Below, one piece after another: positions 25,623 through 35,483 of a DNA stretch of 64,000 nt. The position numbers were made by a program, and so were the translations under genes. The stretch is from Amycolatopsis deserti (lineage in GTDB: Bacteria; Actinomycetota; Actinomycetes; Mycobacteriales; Pseudonocardiaceae): assembly GCF_014653945.1 (NCBI RefSeq), contig NZ_BNAU01000004.1:248001-312000 (forward strand), read 5' to 3'. Positions within the stretch are counted from its first letter, which is position 1. Every line of letters starts with the position of its first letter. The notes beneath the pieces are model-generated. The model did not search any database. It was given only the letters and a program-made list of their open reading frames with translations, and was not told where the DNA came from.

Positions 25623-25835
25623 ACCGCAGGTAGCTGCCCGGCGTGGCCGCGCACGCCTCCAGCATCCCGGCGAGATCGGCCAGTGCCGCCCTGGCGTCCG
25701 CGTCCGGGGACTTTTGGAGCAGCGCGGCGACCTCGGGCAGCGTCGCCTGCGCTTCGCGTGCTCGTAGGACCCGCGCAACCGCGACGACCCGTCCCGCGCG
25801 GGCCTGCCCGCGTGGAGTTCCAGCTCGACGCCCAC
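25609..25835 (-). pseudogene. Small protein gene, apparently frameshifted
   Basis: A GTG at 25835 follows the metallophosphatase stop by 3 bp and has a GGAGG site 8 nt upstream, so a coupled gene should start here (MGVELELHAG). That frame soon becomes Arg-rich and runs antisense through the MFS gene. A second frame gives a well-formed helical C-terminus (LPEVAALLQKSPDADARAAL, later GSYLRFMGD) ending at 25609. One missing base near 25740-25750 would join them into about 75 residues. The family is unrecognised. Confidence 0.5.
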
Positions 25836-25838
25836 TGG

Positions 25839-26657
25839 TCAGTCCTCCGGCCGCCACGGCAGCGGAACGATGAGGCAGGGCCCGCCGACGAACAACCCGC
25901 CGTCGATGCCCAGCACCCTGCCCCCGGCGTACAGGTACGGCGCCTCGATCTGGCTGGGGTGGATCCCGAGCTGGTCGGCGATCACGCTGTGCCCGTGCAC
26001 GATCCGCTCCCCGCCGAGTTGCTCGAGCAGGTAGTCGGCGATGTCCGGGCCGTGCGGGCCGCGGAAGGCGTAGCGCGTCGTCATCCGGCGCCACACGTCC
26101 CACCACTCCACCAGGTCCTCGCCGGTCAGGATCTCCCGCACGGTGGTGTTGATGTCCTCGGCGTCGTCGCCCCAGTCGAGGTATTCCACGGTGTCCGAGT
26201 GCATCAGCAGGTGGTTCGCGGCGTGCGCGATCAGCGGGCGGCTGGTCAGCCACTCGACGTGCTCGTCGGTCAGCGCGTCCTGATCGGACAGCTGCCCGCC
26301 GTTGATCTCCCAGCTGCGGGCGAAGCTGCGCGGCCCGAAGTCGGACGGCACCTCGGTGTCGCCGAACCGGTGCATGCCCAGCAGCAGGATCTCGTGGTTG
26401 CCGAGCAGCGTCCGCGTCGACCCGCCCGCCTCGGCGGCCTGGCGGTGCAGCCGCATCACGAGGTCGATCACGCCGATCCCGTCCGGGCCGCGGTCGACGA
26501 AGTCGCCGAGGAACCACAGGTGCGCCTGCCCGCCGGACCAGTCACCGGCCTCGTCGACCAGCCCGGCCCGGCGCAACGCGGCCGCCAGCTCGTCCCGGTG
26601 CCCGTGCACGTCGCCGACGACGTAGGTGCGGGCATCGGGGCGCTGCTGGTCGTCCAT
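25839..26657 (-). CDS. Calcineurin-like metallophosphoesterase
   Basis: This 272-residue phosphoesterase has the full metal-binding set GDVHGH, GDFVDRG, GNHE and the late GHS motif (VHGHSVIA). It resembles bacterial serine/threonine phosphatase-like and ApaH-type enzymes, and the substrate is undecided. No signal peptide is visible, so it is probably cytoplasmic. It is followed by the small frameshifted gene and preceded by the HAD gene 27 bp upstream on the same strand. Confidence 0.9.
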   Translation of the reverse strand: MDDQQRPDARTYVVGDVHGHRDELAAALRRAGLVDEAGDWSGGQAHLWFLGDFVDRGPDGIGVIDLVMRLHRQAAEAGGSTRTLLGNHEILLLGMHRFGDTEVPSDFGPRSFARSWEINGGQLSDQDALTDEHVEWLTSRPLIAHAANHLLMHSDTVEYLDWGDDAEDINTTVREILTGEDLVEWWDVWRRMTTRYAFRGPHGPDIADYLLEQLGGERIVHGHSVIADQLGIHPSQIEAPYLYAGGRVLGIDGGLFVGGPCLIVPLPWRPED

Positions 26658-26684
26658 CCCTCGACGATAGGCGGTTGCCGCAGG

Positions 26685-27485
26685 TCAGGTGAGCACCGCC
26701 CCGTCCCCGAACGGGTCCTGCGTACGGCCGACCAGGTCGGCGATCGAGTCGAGCACCAGCGTCGGCCGGTACGGGTACCGCTCGGCCGACTCCTTCGTGG
26801 AGATGCCGGTGAGCACCAGGATCGTCTGCAGCCCGGCCTCGATCCCGGAGTGCACGTCGGTGTCCATCCGGTCGCCGATCATGACCGTGCCCTCGGAGTG
26901 CGCGCCGAGGCTGCGCAGCGCCGACCGCATCATCAGCGGGTTCGGCTTGCCCACGAAGTACGGCTGCCGCCCGGTGGCCCGCTCGATGAGCGCGGCTATC
27001 GACCCGGTCGCCGGCAGGCTGCCCTCCAGGCTGGGCCCGGTGGCGTCCGGGTTGGTGGCGATGAACTTCGCCCCCGCCTCGATGAGCCGGATGGCGCGGG
27101 TGATCGCGGTGAAGCTGTACGTGCGGGTCTCGCCGAGCACGACGTAGTCCGGGTCGCGGTCGGTGAGCACGTACCCGGCCTCGTGCAGCGCGGTGGTCAG
27201 CCCGGCCTCGCCGATGACGAACGCCGACCCGCCGGGGCGCTGGCTGTGCAGGAACTTCGCGGTCGCCAGCGCGGAGGTCCAGATGCGCTCCTCGGGCACG
27301 TCCAGCCCGGTGCGCAGCAGCCGCGCCCGAAGGTCCCGCGGGGTGTAGATGGAGTTGTTGGTCAGCACCAGGAACGGGGTGTCGTTGGCCCGCAGCTCGG
27401 CGAGGAACTCGTCGGCGCCGGGCACCAGGTGCTCCTCGTGCACCAGCACGCCGTCCATGTCGGTCAGATACGTCCAACGGCTCAT
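26685..27485 (-). CDS. HAD-IIA (NagD-like) phosphatase
   Basis: This 266-residue phosphatase has nucleophile motif [22 protein letters not shown] (motif II), KPNPLM (motif III lysine) and IGDRMDTDV (motif IV). NagD-like enzymes act on nucleotide or sugar phosphates. Its ATG overlaps the modC stop by 4 bp (ATGA), so it is the last member of the molybdate operon, an association I would not predict from its chemistry. Confidence 0.9.
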   Translation of the reverse strand: MSRWTYLTDMDGVLVHEEHLVPGADEFLAELRANDTPFLVLTNNSIYTPRDLRARLLRTGLDVPEERIWTSALATAKFLHSQRPGGSAFVIGEAGLTTALHEAGYVLTDRDPDYVVLGETRTYSFTAITRAIRLIEAGAKFIATNPDATGPSLEGSLPATGSIAALIERATGRQPYFVGKPNPLMMRSALRSLGAHSEGTVMIGDRMDTDVHSGIEAGLQTILVLTGISTKESAERYPYRPTLVLDSIADLVGRTQDPFGDGAVLT

Positions 27486-28558
27486 GCCTGAAGACTAGCC
27501 GGGTGCACCGTCACCGCGGTGGCCTTGATCGCGAGCCGGACCGGCACACCCGGCTCCAGGCGCAGGTCGGCGACCGCGTCCGGGGTGAGGTCGGCGGACA
27601 GGCCCGCCGCCCAGCCGGCCCCCGCGGCCCGCACCCGGATCACCGGTCCGTGTGGTTCGAGCGCGCCGACGACCGCCTCGATCGTGTTGCGCGGGCTGCC
27701 GTGGGGTCCCTCCGCCGCGGGGTGGACCGACACCGCGCTGGGTTCGAACACCGCGACGGCGGGCTCGTTCTCGACCGCGTCCGGCGACCGGATGCCGGCC
27801 ACCAGGCTGCCGTCGGCGGTCCGCAGACCACCCTCGACCGCCGTGCCGGGGACCAGGTTGAGCCCGGCGATCCGCGCGGTGAACGCCGTCCGGGGCGCGG
27901 CCAGCACCTCACGCGTCGGACCGCGTTCGACCACCCGGCCGGCGGCCAGCACGACGACGTGGTCGGCCAGGGCCAGCGCGTCCAGCGGATCGTGGGTGAC
28001 CAGCACGGTCGCGCGGTGCGGGTCGGCGGCCAGGACCCGGCGCAGCAGGCCGCGGATCGCCGGGGCGGCGTCGACGTCGAGCGCGGCGAGCGGCTCGTCG
28101 AGCAGCAGCAGGTCCGGGTTGCCCGCCAGGGCGCGGGCGACCGCGACGCGCTGCGCCTGGCCGCCGGAGAGCTGCCCGGGCTTGCGGTCGGCGAACTCGG
28201 CGGCGTCCACTTCGGCCAGCCAGCGCCGGGCGATCTCCCGCGCCTGCGCGCGGCTCTTGCCCTTGGACCGCGGCGAAAACGCGACGTTGTCCACAACGGA
28301 CAGGTGCGGGAACAGCAGCGCGTCCTGGGACAGCAGCCCGACCGCCCGGTCGTGCGCCGGGAGGTCGTGCAGGTCCCGGCCGCCGAGGGTGATCACGGCG
28401 TGGTCCGGGCGGAACAACCCGGCCAGGCAGCCGAGGATGCTGGACTTGCCGGACCCGTTCGGGCCGAGGATCGCCAGCACGCTCCCGGCCGGCACGTCGA
28501 AGTCCACGGACAGGCCGAAGGTGCCGCGCGTCAGCTCGATCTCGGCGTGCAAGCTCAC
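27482..28558 (-). CDS. modC: Molybdate ABC transporter ATP-binding protein
   Basis: This 358-residue ATPase drives molybdate import. It has Walker [11 protein letters not shown]-loop LLSQDALLF, signature [15 protein letters not shown], Walker [12 protein letters not shown] and switch VTHDPLD. Residues ~230-358 form a regulatory region resembling the Mop/TOBE oxyanion-binding domain ([19 protein letters not shown]). GTG 28558 overlaps the modB stop (GTGA), and its stop overlaps the HAD gene. Confidence 0.93.
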   Translation of the reverse strand: MSLHAEIELTRGTFGLSVDFDVPAGSVLAILGPNGSGKSSILGCLAGLFRPDHAVITLGGRDLHDLPAHDRAVGLLSQDALLFPHLSVVDNVAFSPRSKGKSRAQAREIARRWLAEVDAAEFADRKPGQLSGGQAQRVAVARALAGNPDLLLLDEPLAALDVDAAPAIRGLLRRVLAADPHRATVLVTHDPLDALALADHVVVLAAGRVVERGPTREVLAAPRTAFTARIAGLNLVPGTAVEGGLRTADGSLVAGIRSPDAVENEPAVAVFEPSAVSVHPAAEGPHGSPRNTIEAVVGALEPHGPVIRVRAAGAGWAAGLSADLTPDAVADLRLEPGVPVRLAIKATAVTVHPASLQA

Positions 28559-29355
28559 CGGGCGGTCCCCTCCAGCGCGCGCGGCCGGGCCACCGCGATG
28601 ACCGCGATCGCGACGACGATCAGCAGCAGCGCCAGTGCGACCGCGCTGTCCACGTCGACCTCGGCCTGCGTGTAGACCTCCAGCGGCAGCGTCCGGGTCA
28701 CGCCCTCGAGGCTGCCGGCGAAGGTGATGGTGGCGCCGAACTCGCCCAGCGCGCGGGCGAAGCTGAGCACCGCGCCCGAGCCGAGCGCGGGCAGCAGCAG
28801 CGGGATCGTGACGCGGCGGAACACCGTCCACGGCCGGGCGCCCAGCGTCGAGGCGATCGGCTCGTAGCGGTCGCCGCCGCTGCGCAGCGCGCCCTCCAGG
28901 CTCACCACGAGGAACGGCATCGCGACGAACGTCTGCGCGATGATCACCGCGGTCGTGGTGAACGGGATCTGCACGCCGCCCGTGACGCTCAGCAGGTAGC
29001 CGAGGAACCCCTTGCGGCCCAGCAGGTAGAGCAGCGCGAGCCCGCCGACGACGGGTGGCAGGACCAGCGGCAGCAGCACGATCGCGCGCAGGATCCGGAT
29101 GCCCGGCACGGTCGAGCGGGCGAGCACGACCGCGAGCGGCACGCCGAGCACGACGCAGGCGAGCGTCGACACGGCCGCCGTCTCCAGCGACAACCGCAGC
29201 GCGGCGAGCGAGGCGTCGGTGACGATCAGGCCCGGAACGCGGCGGAGGTCGGTCCGCACGAGCAGACCGACCACCGGCAGCACGACGAGTGCGAGGGCGA
29301 GTGCCGCGGGTACCCACAGAACCCACGGCACCCGCCGGGTCCTACGGAGCGCCAA
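28555..29355 (-). CDS. modB: Molybdate ABC transporter permease
   Basis: This 266-residue permease has about six membrane segments and the EAA-type loop GARPWTVFRRVTIPLLLPAL that contacts ModC. It forms the membrane channel of the ModABC importer. It starts at a TTG (29355) and overlaps modA by 14 bp and modC by 3 bp, so translation is tightly coupled. Confidence 0.92.
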   Translation of the reverse strand: MALRRTRRVPWVLWVPAALALALVVLPVVGLLVRTDLRRVPGLIVTDASLAALRLSLETAAVSTLACVVLGVPLAVVLARSTVPGIRILRAIVLLPLVLPPVVGGLALLYLLGRKGFLGYLLSVTGGVQIPFTTTAVIIAQTFVAMPFLVVSLEGALRSGGDRYEPIASTLGARPWTVFRRVTIPLLLPALGSGAVLSFARALGEFGATITFAGSLEGVTRTLPLEVYTQAEVDVDSAVALALLLIVVAIAVIAVARPRALEGTAR

Positions 29356-30094
29356 AACCGGCCTTCCGCAGCTCGGCCCTGCCCTGCTCGCCCAGCACGA
29401 ACTCGACCCACTGCCTGGCCAGCTCGGCCCGCGGGGCGTTCTTGACGACGGCGATCGGGTAGGAGTTGACGGCCGAGGTCGCCTCCGGGAAGTCGACCCG
29501 GTCGACCGCGCCCGCCGCGCTCGTGGCGTCGGTGACGTAGACCAGCCCGGCGTCCGCGTCCCCGGTCCGCACCTTGTTCAGCGCCTGCTTGACGTCCTGC
29601 TCCTCGCTGGCCGGCTTCAGCGTGACGCCGGTGCTCTTCTCCACCTTCTCCGTCGCCGAGCCGCACGGCACCTGTGGGGCGCACACCACGACGGTCAGGC
29701 CGTCGCGGGCCAGGTCGGCGAAGCTCCTGATGCCCTTCGGGTTGCCCGGCGCGACCGCGATGGCCAGCTTGTTCGTCGCGAACACCGACGGGGCGCCGTC
29801 GACCACGCCGGCCTGCACGGCCTTGTCCATGTTGGGCTGGTCGGCCGAGGCGAACACGTCGGCCGACGCGCCGTTGGACAGCTGCTGCACGAGCGAGGAC
29901 GAGCCGGCGAAGTTGAACTTCACCTCCGTGCCCGCGTGCGCGGACTCGAAGGCCGTCTTGAGCGCGGTGAACGACTCGGTGAGCGAGGCGGCCGCGAACA
30001 CGGTCAGGGTCCGGCTCTCACTCCCGCCCGAGGACGATCCGCACCCGGTGATCAGCAACGCGGCCGCGGCCAGCAGGGCGCCCAGCTTCTTCAA
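29342..30094 (-). CDS. modA: Molybdate-binding lipoprotein
   Basis: This 250-residue periplasmic-type binding protein captures molybdate for ModBC. A signal peptide ends in lipobox LLITGC. Family motifs are LTVFAAASLTESF, FNFAGSSSLVQQL, ADVFASAD and DAGLVYVTDA. The start is a TTG at 30094 that overlaps the regulator stop (TTGA), with GGGAGG about 7 nt upstream. Confidence 0.93.
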   Translation of the reverse strand: MKKLGALLAAAALLITGCGSSSGGSESRTLTVFAAASLTESFTALKTAFESAHAGTEVKFNFAGSSSLVQQLSNGASADVFASADQPNMDKAVQAGVVDGAPSVFATNKLAIAVAPGNPKGIRSFADLARDGLTVVVCAPQVPCGSATEKVEKSTGVTLKPASEEQDVKQALNKVRTGDADAGLVYVTDATSAAGAVDRVDFPEATSAVNSYPIAVVKNAPRAELARQWVEFVLGEQGRAELRKAGFGAP

Positions 30095-30495
30095 CTCTGT
30101 CCTCCCGGAGTCTCCACGACCACCGTGGTCGCCTTCACCACCGCAACCGCCAGTGACCCCGGCTTGAGGCCGAGCTCGCGCACCGCTTCCGCGCTCATCA
30201 GCGACACCACGCGGAACGGCCCGCACTGCAGCTCGACCTGGGCCATCACCTTGTCCACGACCACGTCGGTGACCAGGCCGACGAACCGGTTGCGGGCCGA
30301 CCGGCCGACGCCGGAGGGATCGTTGGGCCGCGCGGCCTGTTCCCGCGCGAACGCGGCCAGCTCCGCGCCGTCGACGACCTTGCGGCCGGCGCCGTCGGTG
30401 GTGGCGGTCAGCTGCCCGCCCCGCACCCAGCGCCGGACGGTGTCGTCGCTGACGCCGAGGAGTTCGGCAGCCTCGGATAACCGGAATTGCGGCAT
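30091..30495 (-). CDS. Molybdate-responsive regulator: MerR-type HTH plus Mop/TOBE domain
   Basis: This 134-residue protein joins an excisionase/MerR-like HTH (residues 1-55; RLSEAAELLGVSDDTVRRWV) to a molybdopterin/oxyanion-binding TOBE domain (about 65-130; NRFVGLVTDVVVDKVMAQVEL). Such proteins bind molybdate and DNA. It is the first gene of the mod operon and overlaps modA by 4 bp. The palindrome at 30510 just upstream is its probable operator, giving molybdate feedback on the operon. Confidence 0.88.
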   Translation of the reverse strand: MPQFRLSEAAELLGVSDDTVRRWVRGGQLTATTDGAGRKVVDGAELAAFAREQAARPNDPSGVGRSARNRFVGLVTDVVVDKVMAQVELQCGPFRVVSLMSAEAVRELGLKPGSLAVAVVKATTVVVETPGGQS

Positions 30496-30509
30496 GCGGA
30501 GGACATTAC

Positions 30510-30525
30510 TTCCGCATTTGCGGAA
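30510..30525. promoter_or_regulatory. Palindromic operator before the mod operon
   Basis: TTCCGCATTTGCGGAA is a perfect dyad (7-bp arms and a TT centre), 15 bp upstream of the regulator ATG and 4 bp after the end of the upstream marR gene. The likely ligand is the MerR-Mop regulator itself. Confidence 0.65.
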
Positions 30526-30528
30526 AAG

Positions 30529-31005
30529 CTACGGGTTGCCGCCGAGAACGTCGTCGCGCATCAAGGCGAGCAGTTCGTTCTGGTAGCGCTCGATGACCTC
30601 GCGTTCGGCCGGGCTGAACTTCTCCAGCACCTTCTCGGTGAACACCAGCGCCGACTCGAACAGCGGCGCCACCTTCTCCTCGTCCAGCGGCAGCACCTCG
30701 ACGAGGACCTTGCGGCGGTCCTTGACGTCCCGCACCCGTCGCACGAATCCCGCGCGCTCCAAGCGATCGATCACCCCGGTGACCGCACCGGTGGACAGGC
30801 CGGTGAGCTTGGCGATCTCGCCCGCGGTCAGCGGTCCGTCGGCGCGGGCGGCCAGGTCGAGGGCCTTGTGGTCGGTGCCGGACAGGCCCATCTTCTCGGC
30901 GATCTGGGCGTGCCGGAGCACGGCGAGGGTGCTGGATTCGCGGCCGATCTCGGCGAACCGCGCCAGCACCTCGCGGGGCACCGGGTACCTTTTTTCCTCC
31001 GGCAT
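30529..31005 (-). CDS. MarR-family regulator
   Basis: This 158-residue winged-helix protein has recognition region LTAGEIAKLTGLSTGAVTGV and wing RRVRDVKDRRKVLVEV. It lies upstream of the mod operon on the same strand, with a 33-bp gap occupied by the mod operator. The target is unknown; it may control itself or the operon downstream. It is divergent from moaA. Confidence 0.88.
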   Translation of the reverse strand: MPEEKRYPVPREVLARFAEIGRESSTLAVLRHAQIAEKMGLSGTDHKALDLAARADGPLTAGEIAKLTGLSTGAVTGVIDRLERAGFVRRVRDVKDRRKVLVEVLPLDEEKVAPLFESALVFTEKVLEKFSPAEREVIERYQNELLALMRDDVLGGNP

Positions 31006-31107
31006 CCGGCGCGTCCCTTCCCAAGTCGTCTCCGCGGTTGAAACACTCTGCTACCGAGACATTCTAGTGAGGATCGGCAGTGCGGTCCGCGGGTTAGGCT
31101 GGTGTCA

Positions 31108-32169
31108 ATGAGTGCGGTAGATCTCGGGCTCCCCCGCGTGCCGGGCACACGCGGAACCACGCAGCCCCGCCCCGACAACCCCGCCCTCGTCGACACGTTC
31201 GGGCGCGTCGCCACGGACCTGCGCGTGTCGCTGACCGACCGCTGCAACCTCCGCTGCACGTACTGCATGCCGGCGGAGGGCCTGCCGTGGATGCCGGGTG
31301 AGGAGGTGCTCACCGACAGCGAGCTCGTGCGCCTGCTGCGGATAGCGGTCGAGCGCCTCGGGGTCACCGACATCCGGCTCACCGGCGGCGAACCGCTGCT
31401 GCGGCCCGGGCTCGAGCACCTGGTCGCCGAGATCACGGCGTTGCGCCCACGGCCCCGGCTTTCCATGACCACCAACGGGATCGGGCTCGCCAAGCGGGCC
31501 CGCGCGTTCGCCGAGGCGGGCCTGGACCGGATCAACATCTCGCTCGACACCGTCGATCCCGAGACGTTCGTGAAGATCACCCGGCGCGACCGGCTGAGCC
31601 ACGTGCTGGACGGCCTCGCCGCCGCGCGGGCCGCCGGGCTGGACCCGGTGAAGGTGAACGCCGTGCTGCTGCGCGGGATCAACGAGCAGGAGGCCGCGCC
31701 GCTGCTGCGGTTCTGCCTCGAGCACGGCTACCACCTGCGCTTCATCGAGCAGATGCCGCTGGACGCCCAGCACGGCTGGAACCGCGCCGACATGGTGACG
31801 GCGAAGGAGATCTTTTCCTTGCTCAGCAAGGAGTTCACGCTCACGCCGAGCCCGGAGGCACGCGGCGGGGCGCCGGCGGAGCGCTGGCTGGTCGACGGCG
31901 GCCCGGCCGACGTCGGGATCATCGCGTCGGTCACGCGGCCGTTCTGCGCGGCCTGCGAGCGCACCCGGCTCACCGCCGACGGCGCCGTCCGGTCGTGCCT
32001 GTTCAGCAACGACGAGACGGATCTGCGGGCGCTGCTGCGCGGCGGGGCCGGCGACGAGGAGATCGCCCAGGCCTGGCGGATGACCATGTGGGGCAAGCTG
32101 GCCGGCCACGAGATCAACGACGCCGGCTTCGCGCAGCCGATCCGGCCGATGAGCGCGATCGGGGGATAG
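31108..32169 (+). CDS. moaA: GTP 3',8-cyclase
   Basis: This 353-residue radical-SAM enzyme performs the first step of molybdenum cofactor synthesis, converting GTP to 3',8-cyclo-GTP. The SAM cluster Cys46, Cys50 and Cys53 (DRCNLRCTYC) and the C-terminal cluster (FCAACERTRL...RSCLF) are present, and the protein ends in the functional Gly-Gly (SAIGG). I used the ATG at 31108; a GTG lies two codons upstream. moaD follows 3 bp downstream. Confidence 0.96.
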   Translation: MSAVDLGLPRVPGTRGTTQPRPDNPALVDTFGRVATDLRVSLTDRCNLRCTYCMPAEGLPWMPGEEVLTDSELVRLLRIAVERLGVTDIRLTGGEPLLRPGLEHLVAEITALRPRPRLSMTTNGIGLAKRARAFAEAGLDRINISLDTVDPETFVKITRRDRLSHVLDGLAAARAAGLDPVKVNAVLLRGINEQEAAPLLRFCLEHGYHLRFIEQMPLDAQHGWNRADMVTAKEIFSLLSKEFTLTPSPEARGGAPAERWLVDGGPADVGIIASVTRPFCAACERTRLTADGAVRSCLFSNDETDLRALLRGGAGDEEIAQAWRMTMWGKLAGHEINDAGFAQPIRPMSAIGG

Positions 32170-32172
32170 ATC

Positions 32173-32430
32173 TTGACCGTGAGCGTCCTGGTGCGCTATT
32201 TCGCGTCCGCGCGCGCGGCCGCGGGCGTGGAAGAAGAGGTACTCCAGTTGCCGGCCGGCGCGTCGGTCGCCGAGGCGGTGGTCGCTCTCCGTGATCTTCA
32301 TCCGGAGACCCTGCCGCGGATCCTCCAGGCGGCCAGCTTCCTCGTCGACGGCGTGGCCGTCCGCGACCCCTCGCGTCCCCTCCCGGAGGGGGCCGAACTG
32401 GACGTCCTGCCGCCCTTCGCGGGCGGTTGA
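32173..32430 (+). CDS. moaD: MoaD, small subunit of molybdopterin synthase
   Basis: This 85-residue ubiquitin-like sulfur carrier ends in the required Gly-Gly (LPPFAGG), which is thiocarboxylated and gives sulfur to cyclic pyranopterin monophosphate in complex with MoaE. It begins at a TTG 3 bp after moaA; a GTG two codons further is an alternative. Its partner MoaE is encoded on the other strand beyond rpf, as a fusion. Confidence 0.93.
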   Translation: MTVSVLVRYFASARAAAGVEEEVLQLPAGASVAEAVVALRDLHPETLPRILQAASFLVDGVAVRDPSRPLPEGAELDVLPPFAGG

Positions 32431-32574
32431 ACGAGGTTCACGAATGGTCCAACCGTGCCAAAACGACGTGACCCAGACCTCACGATCGGTGAAATATCTC
32501 GACTTGGAAACGGCCAGGTAACGGCCCGCTGACCAGGAGAAACGACGAGATCGGCACAGGTTGCTCGATGTTAC

Positions 32575-33523
<949 letters not shown>

Positions 33524-33535
33524 CGCTGGGGGTGT

Positions 33536-33577
33536 CCGGCAGCCCCACCACACTCCCCCGGGTGGTGGGGCGCCGGC
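33536..33577 (+). terminator. Strong hairpin after rpf
   Basis: GCCCCACCAC (33542-33551) and GTGGTGGGGC (33562-33571) form a perfect 10-bp stem, flanked by CCGGC and GCCGG on the outside. It begins 13 bp after the rpf stop, between convergent genes. The T-rich tail is weak (GGTTTCGGGTTTTCG). Confidence 0.75.
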
Positions 33578-33644
33578 GCCCTGGTGGTTTCGGGTTTTCG
33601 TGACCCGTGCCGCCGCGTCCGGCCCCAAGCGGGCCGGGCGACGA

Positions 33645-34973
33645 TCAGGGGGAGTTGACCCACTCGTCGGTGCCATCGGTGAAGTGCTGGTGCTTCCACA
33701 CCGGCAGCTGGGCCTTCACCTCGTCGACGAGTTCGGCGCAGGTCGCGAAGGCCTCGGCACGGTGGTCGGCGGAGACGGCGCAAGCCAGCGCCACGTCCCC
33801 GATCTCGAGCGCCCCGATCCGGTGGCTGACCGCGATGGCCCGCACGCCCCTCCGGCGGCCGGCAACCTGAGCCACCACGCGGGCGAGAACGTCCCCCGCG
33901 GTCGGATGGCCCTCGTAGAACAGCGACTTGACGCCCTTCCCGCCATCATGATCACGGACGACCCCGCCGAAGGTGACGACCGCCCCAGCGGCCTGATCGT
34001 CGACAAGAGAAGCATGCTCCTCGACCGACAGGGCCCGATCGGTCACCTCAGCCCGCACGATGTGCGGAGCCCCCGGGGCGGCTGGCTCCCGAGCGCTCGT
34101 CTCCCGGGCACCCGTCGCCCGAGCGCCCGTCTCCCGAGCGCCCGTCTTCCGGGCGGGTGTCTCCCGAGCGCCCGTCTTCCGGGCGGCTGTCTCCTCGCTG
34201 GCTGTCTCCAGGGCGCCCGCCTCCTGGCTGGCCGTCACCTGAGTGGCCGTCTCCCGGGCGACCGGCGCCCTCTCGGGGGCCACCGCCCCAGCGGCCCCCT
34301 GGGCCGCGACAGCGCCCGTTCCTGCCCCGGCCGCCGCATTGAGGCCCTCGGGCTCTCCAGCGGTCGCTGAGGCACCCGCCTCCGGCGGTGCCCCAGCCGC
34401 ACCTGCAGCACCCGCCGCAGTCGCGCCATCCGCGGTGCCCGCCCCCGGCAGGGCCCCAGCCACCCCCGCAGTCCCAGCCGTGGCCGGGCGCGGGTGGTCG
34501 CCGCCCGCGAGCTGGTCCACCGCGTGCATCAGGACGCCGTCGAGTACGCCGAGCCCGTCCGTCACCCCGCCGCGTGAGCCGGGCAGGTTCACCACCAGCG
34601 TCCGCCCCGCCACGCCGGCCAGGCCCCGCGACAGCACCGCCGTCGGCACCTTCGGCAGCCCGGCCGACCGGATCGCCTCCGCGAGCCCCGGCAGCTGGTG
34701 GTCCAGCAGCGGCGCCGTCACGTCCGGCGTGCGGTCCGTCGGCGACACCCCGGTCCCACCGGTCGTGATGACAACCTGCACGTCATCACGCAGGGCCTCG
34801 CGCAGGGCCTGCGCGACCGGGTCGCCGTCGGGGACCACCCGCGGCTCCGGCACGTCGAACCCGCGCTCCCGCAGCCAGCCGACGATCACCGGCCCCGTGT
34901 GGTCCGCGTAGACCCCCGCCGACGCCCGGTTCGACGCGACGATCACCCGTGCGGTGCGCTTGTCGTTGCTCAT
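33645..34973 (-). CDS. Mog-MoaE fusion for molybdenum cofactor synthesis
   Basis: This 442-residue protein joins two enzymes. Residues 1 to ~165 are MogA/MoaB-like (molybdopterin adenylylation), with VITTGGTGVSPTDRTPDV and LVVNLPGSRGG. Residues ~305-442 are MoaE, the large subunit of molybdopterin synthase (VTFGGVVRDHDGG, HRIGALEIGD and the active-site segment LPVWKHQHF). Between them is a ~140-residue Ala/Gly/Glu/Thr-rich linker whose second half is a pentapeptide repeat such as ARETG. The ATG overlaps the moaC stop by 4 bp. Mycobacteria encode the two parts separately. Confidence 0.93.
   Translation of the reverse strand: MSNDKRTARVIVASNRASAGVYADHTGPVIVGWLRERGFDVPEPRVVPDGDPVAQALREALRDDVQVVITTGGTGVSPTDRTPDVTAPLLDHQLPGLAEAIRSAGLPKVPTAVLSRGLAGVAGRTLVVNLPGSRGGVTDGLGVLDGVLMHAVDQLAGGDHPRPATAGTAGVAGALPGAGTADGATAAGAAGAAGAPPEAGASATAGEPEGLNAAAGAGTGAVAAQGAAGAVAPERAPVARETATQVTASQEAGALETASEETAARKTGARETPARKTGARETGARATGARETSAREPAAPGAPHIVRAEVTDRALSVEEHASLVDDQAAGAVVTFGGVVRDHDGGKGVKSLFYEGHPTAGDVLARVVAQVAGRRRGVRAIAVSHRIGALEIGDVALACAVSADHRAEAFATCAELVDEVKAQLPVWKHQHFTDGTDEWVNSP
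34091..34270. repeat. Twelve in-frame 15-bp tandem repeats in the Mog-MoaE linker
   Basis: Twelve consecutive 15-bp units, diverged around GAGCGCCCGTCTCCC, encode pentapeptides of the form A-R-E-T-G on the minus strand. The period never breaks over 180 bp, so the reading frame is kept. It probably acts as a flexible, length-variable tether. Confidence 0.9.
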
Positions 34974-35440
34974 GGCCGCTCCCAGACACCGGACTTGCCA
35001 CCGAGCTTGCGCTCCAAACGGACCCCGTCCAACGTGGCTGCGGGATCGACGGCCTTGATCATGTCGTGAACGGTGAGCCCCGCGACGGCGACCGCCGTCA
35101 GCGCCTCCATCTCGACCCCCGTGCGATCGGTGGTCTTGACGGTCGCCGTGATGCGCACTTCCGCCTGCCCCAAGTCGAACTCGACCTTCACCCCGGACAG
35201 GGCGATCTGGTGGCACAACGGGATCAGCTCCGGGACCTTCTTGGCGCCCATGATCCCGGCGATCCGGGCGGTCGCGAGAGCGTCGCCCTTGGGCAGGCCG
35301 TCCCGGGACAGCAGGTCGATCACCTCGGCCGTGGTGCGCACGACCCCGGTGGCGACCGCGGTGCGCGCGGTGGCCTCCTTGCCGGAGACGTCGACCATCC
35401 GGGCGGCGCCCTTGTCGTCGACGTGGCTCAGTTCACTCAC
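34970..35440 (-). CDS. moaC: Cyclic pyranopterin monophosphate synthase
   Basis: This 156-residue enzyme turns 3',8-cyclo-GTP (the MoaA product) into cyclic pyranopterin monophosphate. Family motifs are MVDVSGKEATART, IPLCHQIALSGV, the segment TGVEMEALTAV and the MIKAVDP active-site lysine. It starts at GTG 35440 and overlaps the Mog-MoaE gene by 4 bp, forming a two-gene operon. Confidence 0.96.
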   Translation of the reverse strand: MSELSHVDDKGAARMVDVSGKEATARTAVATGVVRTTAEVIDLLSRDGLPKGDALATARIAGIMGAKKVPELIPLCHQIALSGVKVEFDLGQAEVRITATVKTTDRTGVEMEALTAVAVAGLTVHDMIKAVDPAATLDGVRLERKLGGKSGVWERP

Positions 35441-35483
35441 GCCGACAAGGCTAAACGCCCGGTCCCGCCCCGAGGGGACCGGC

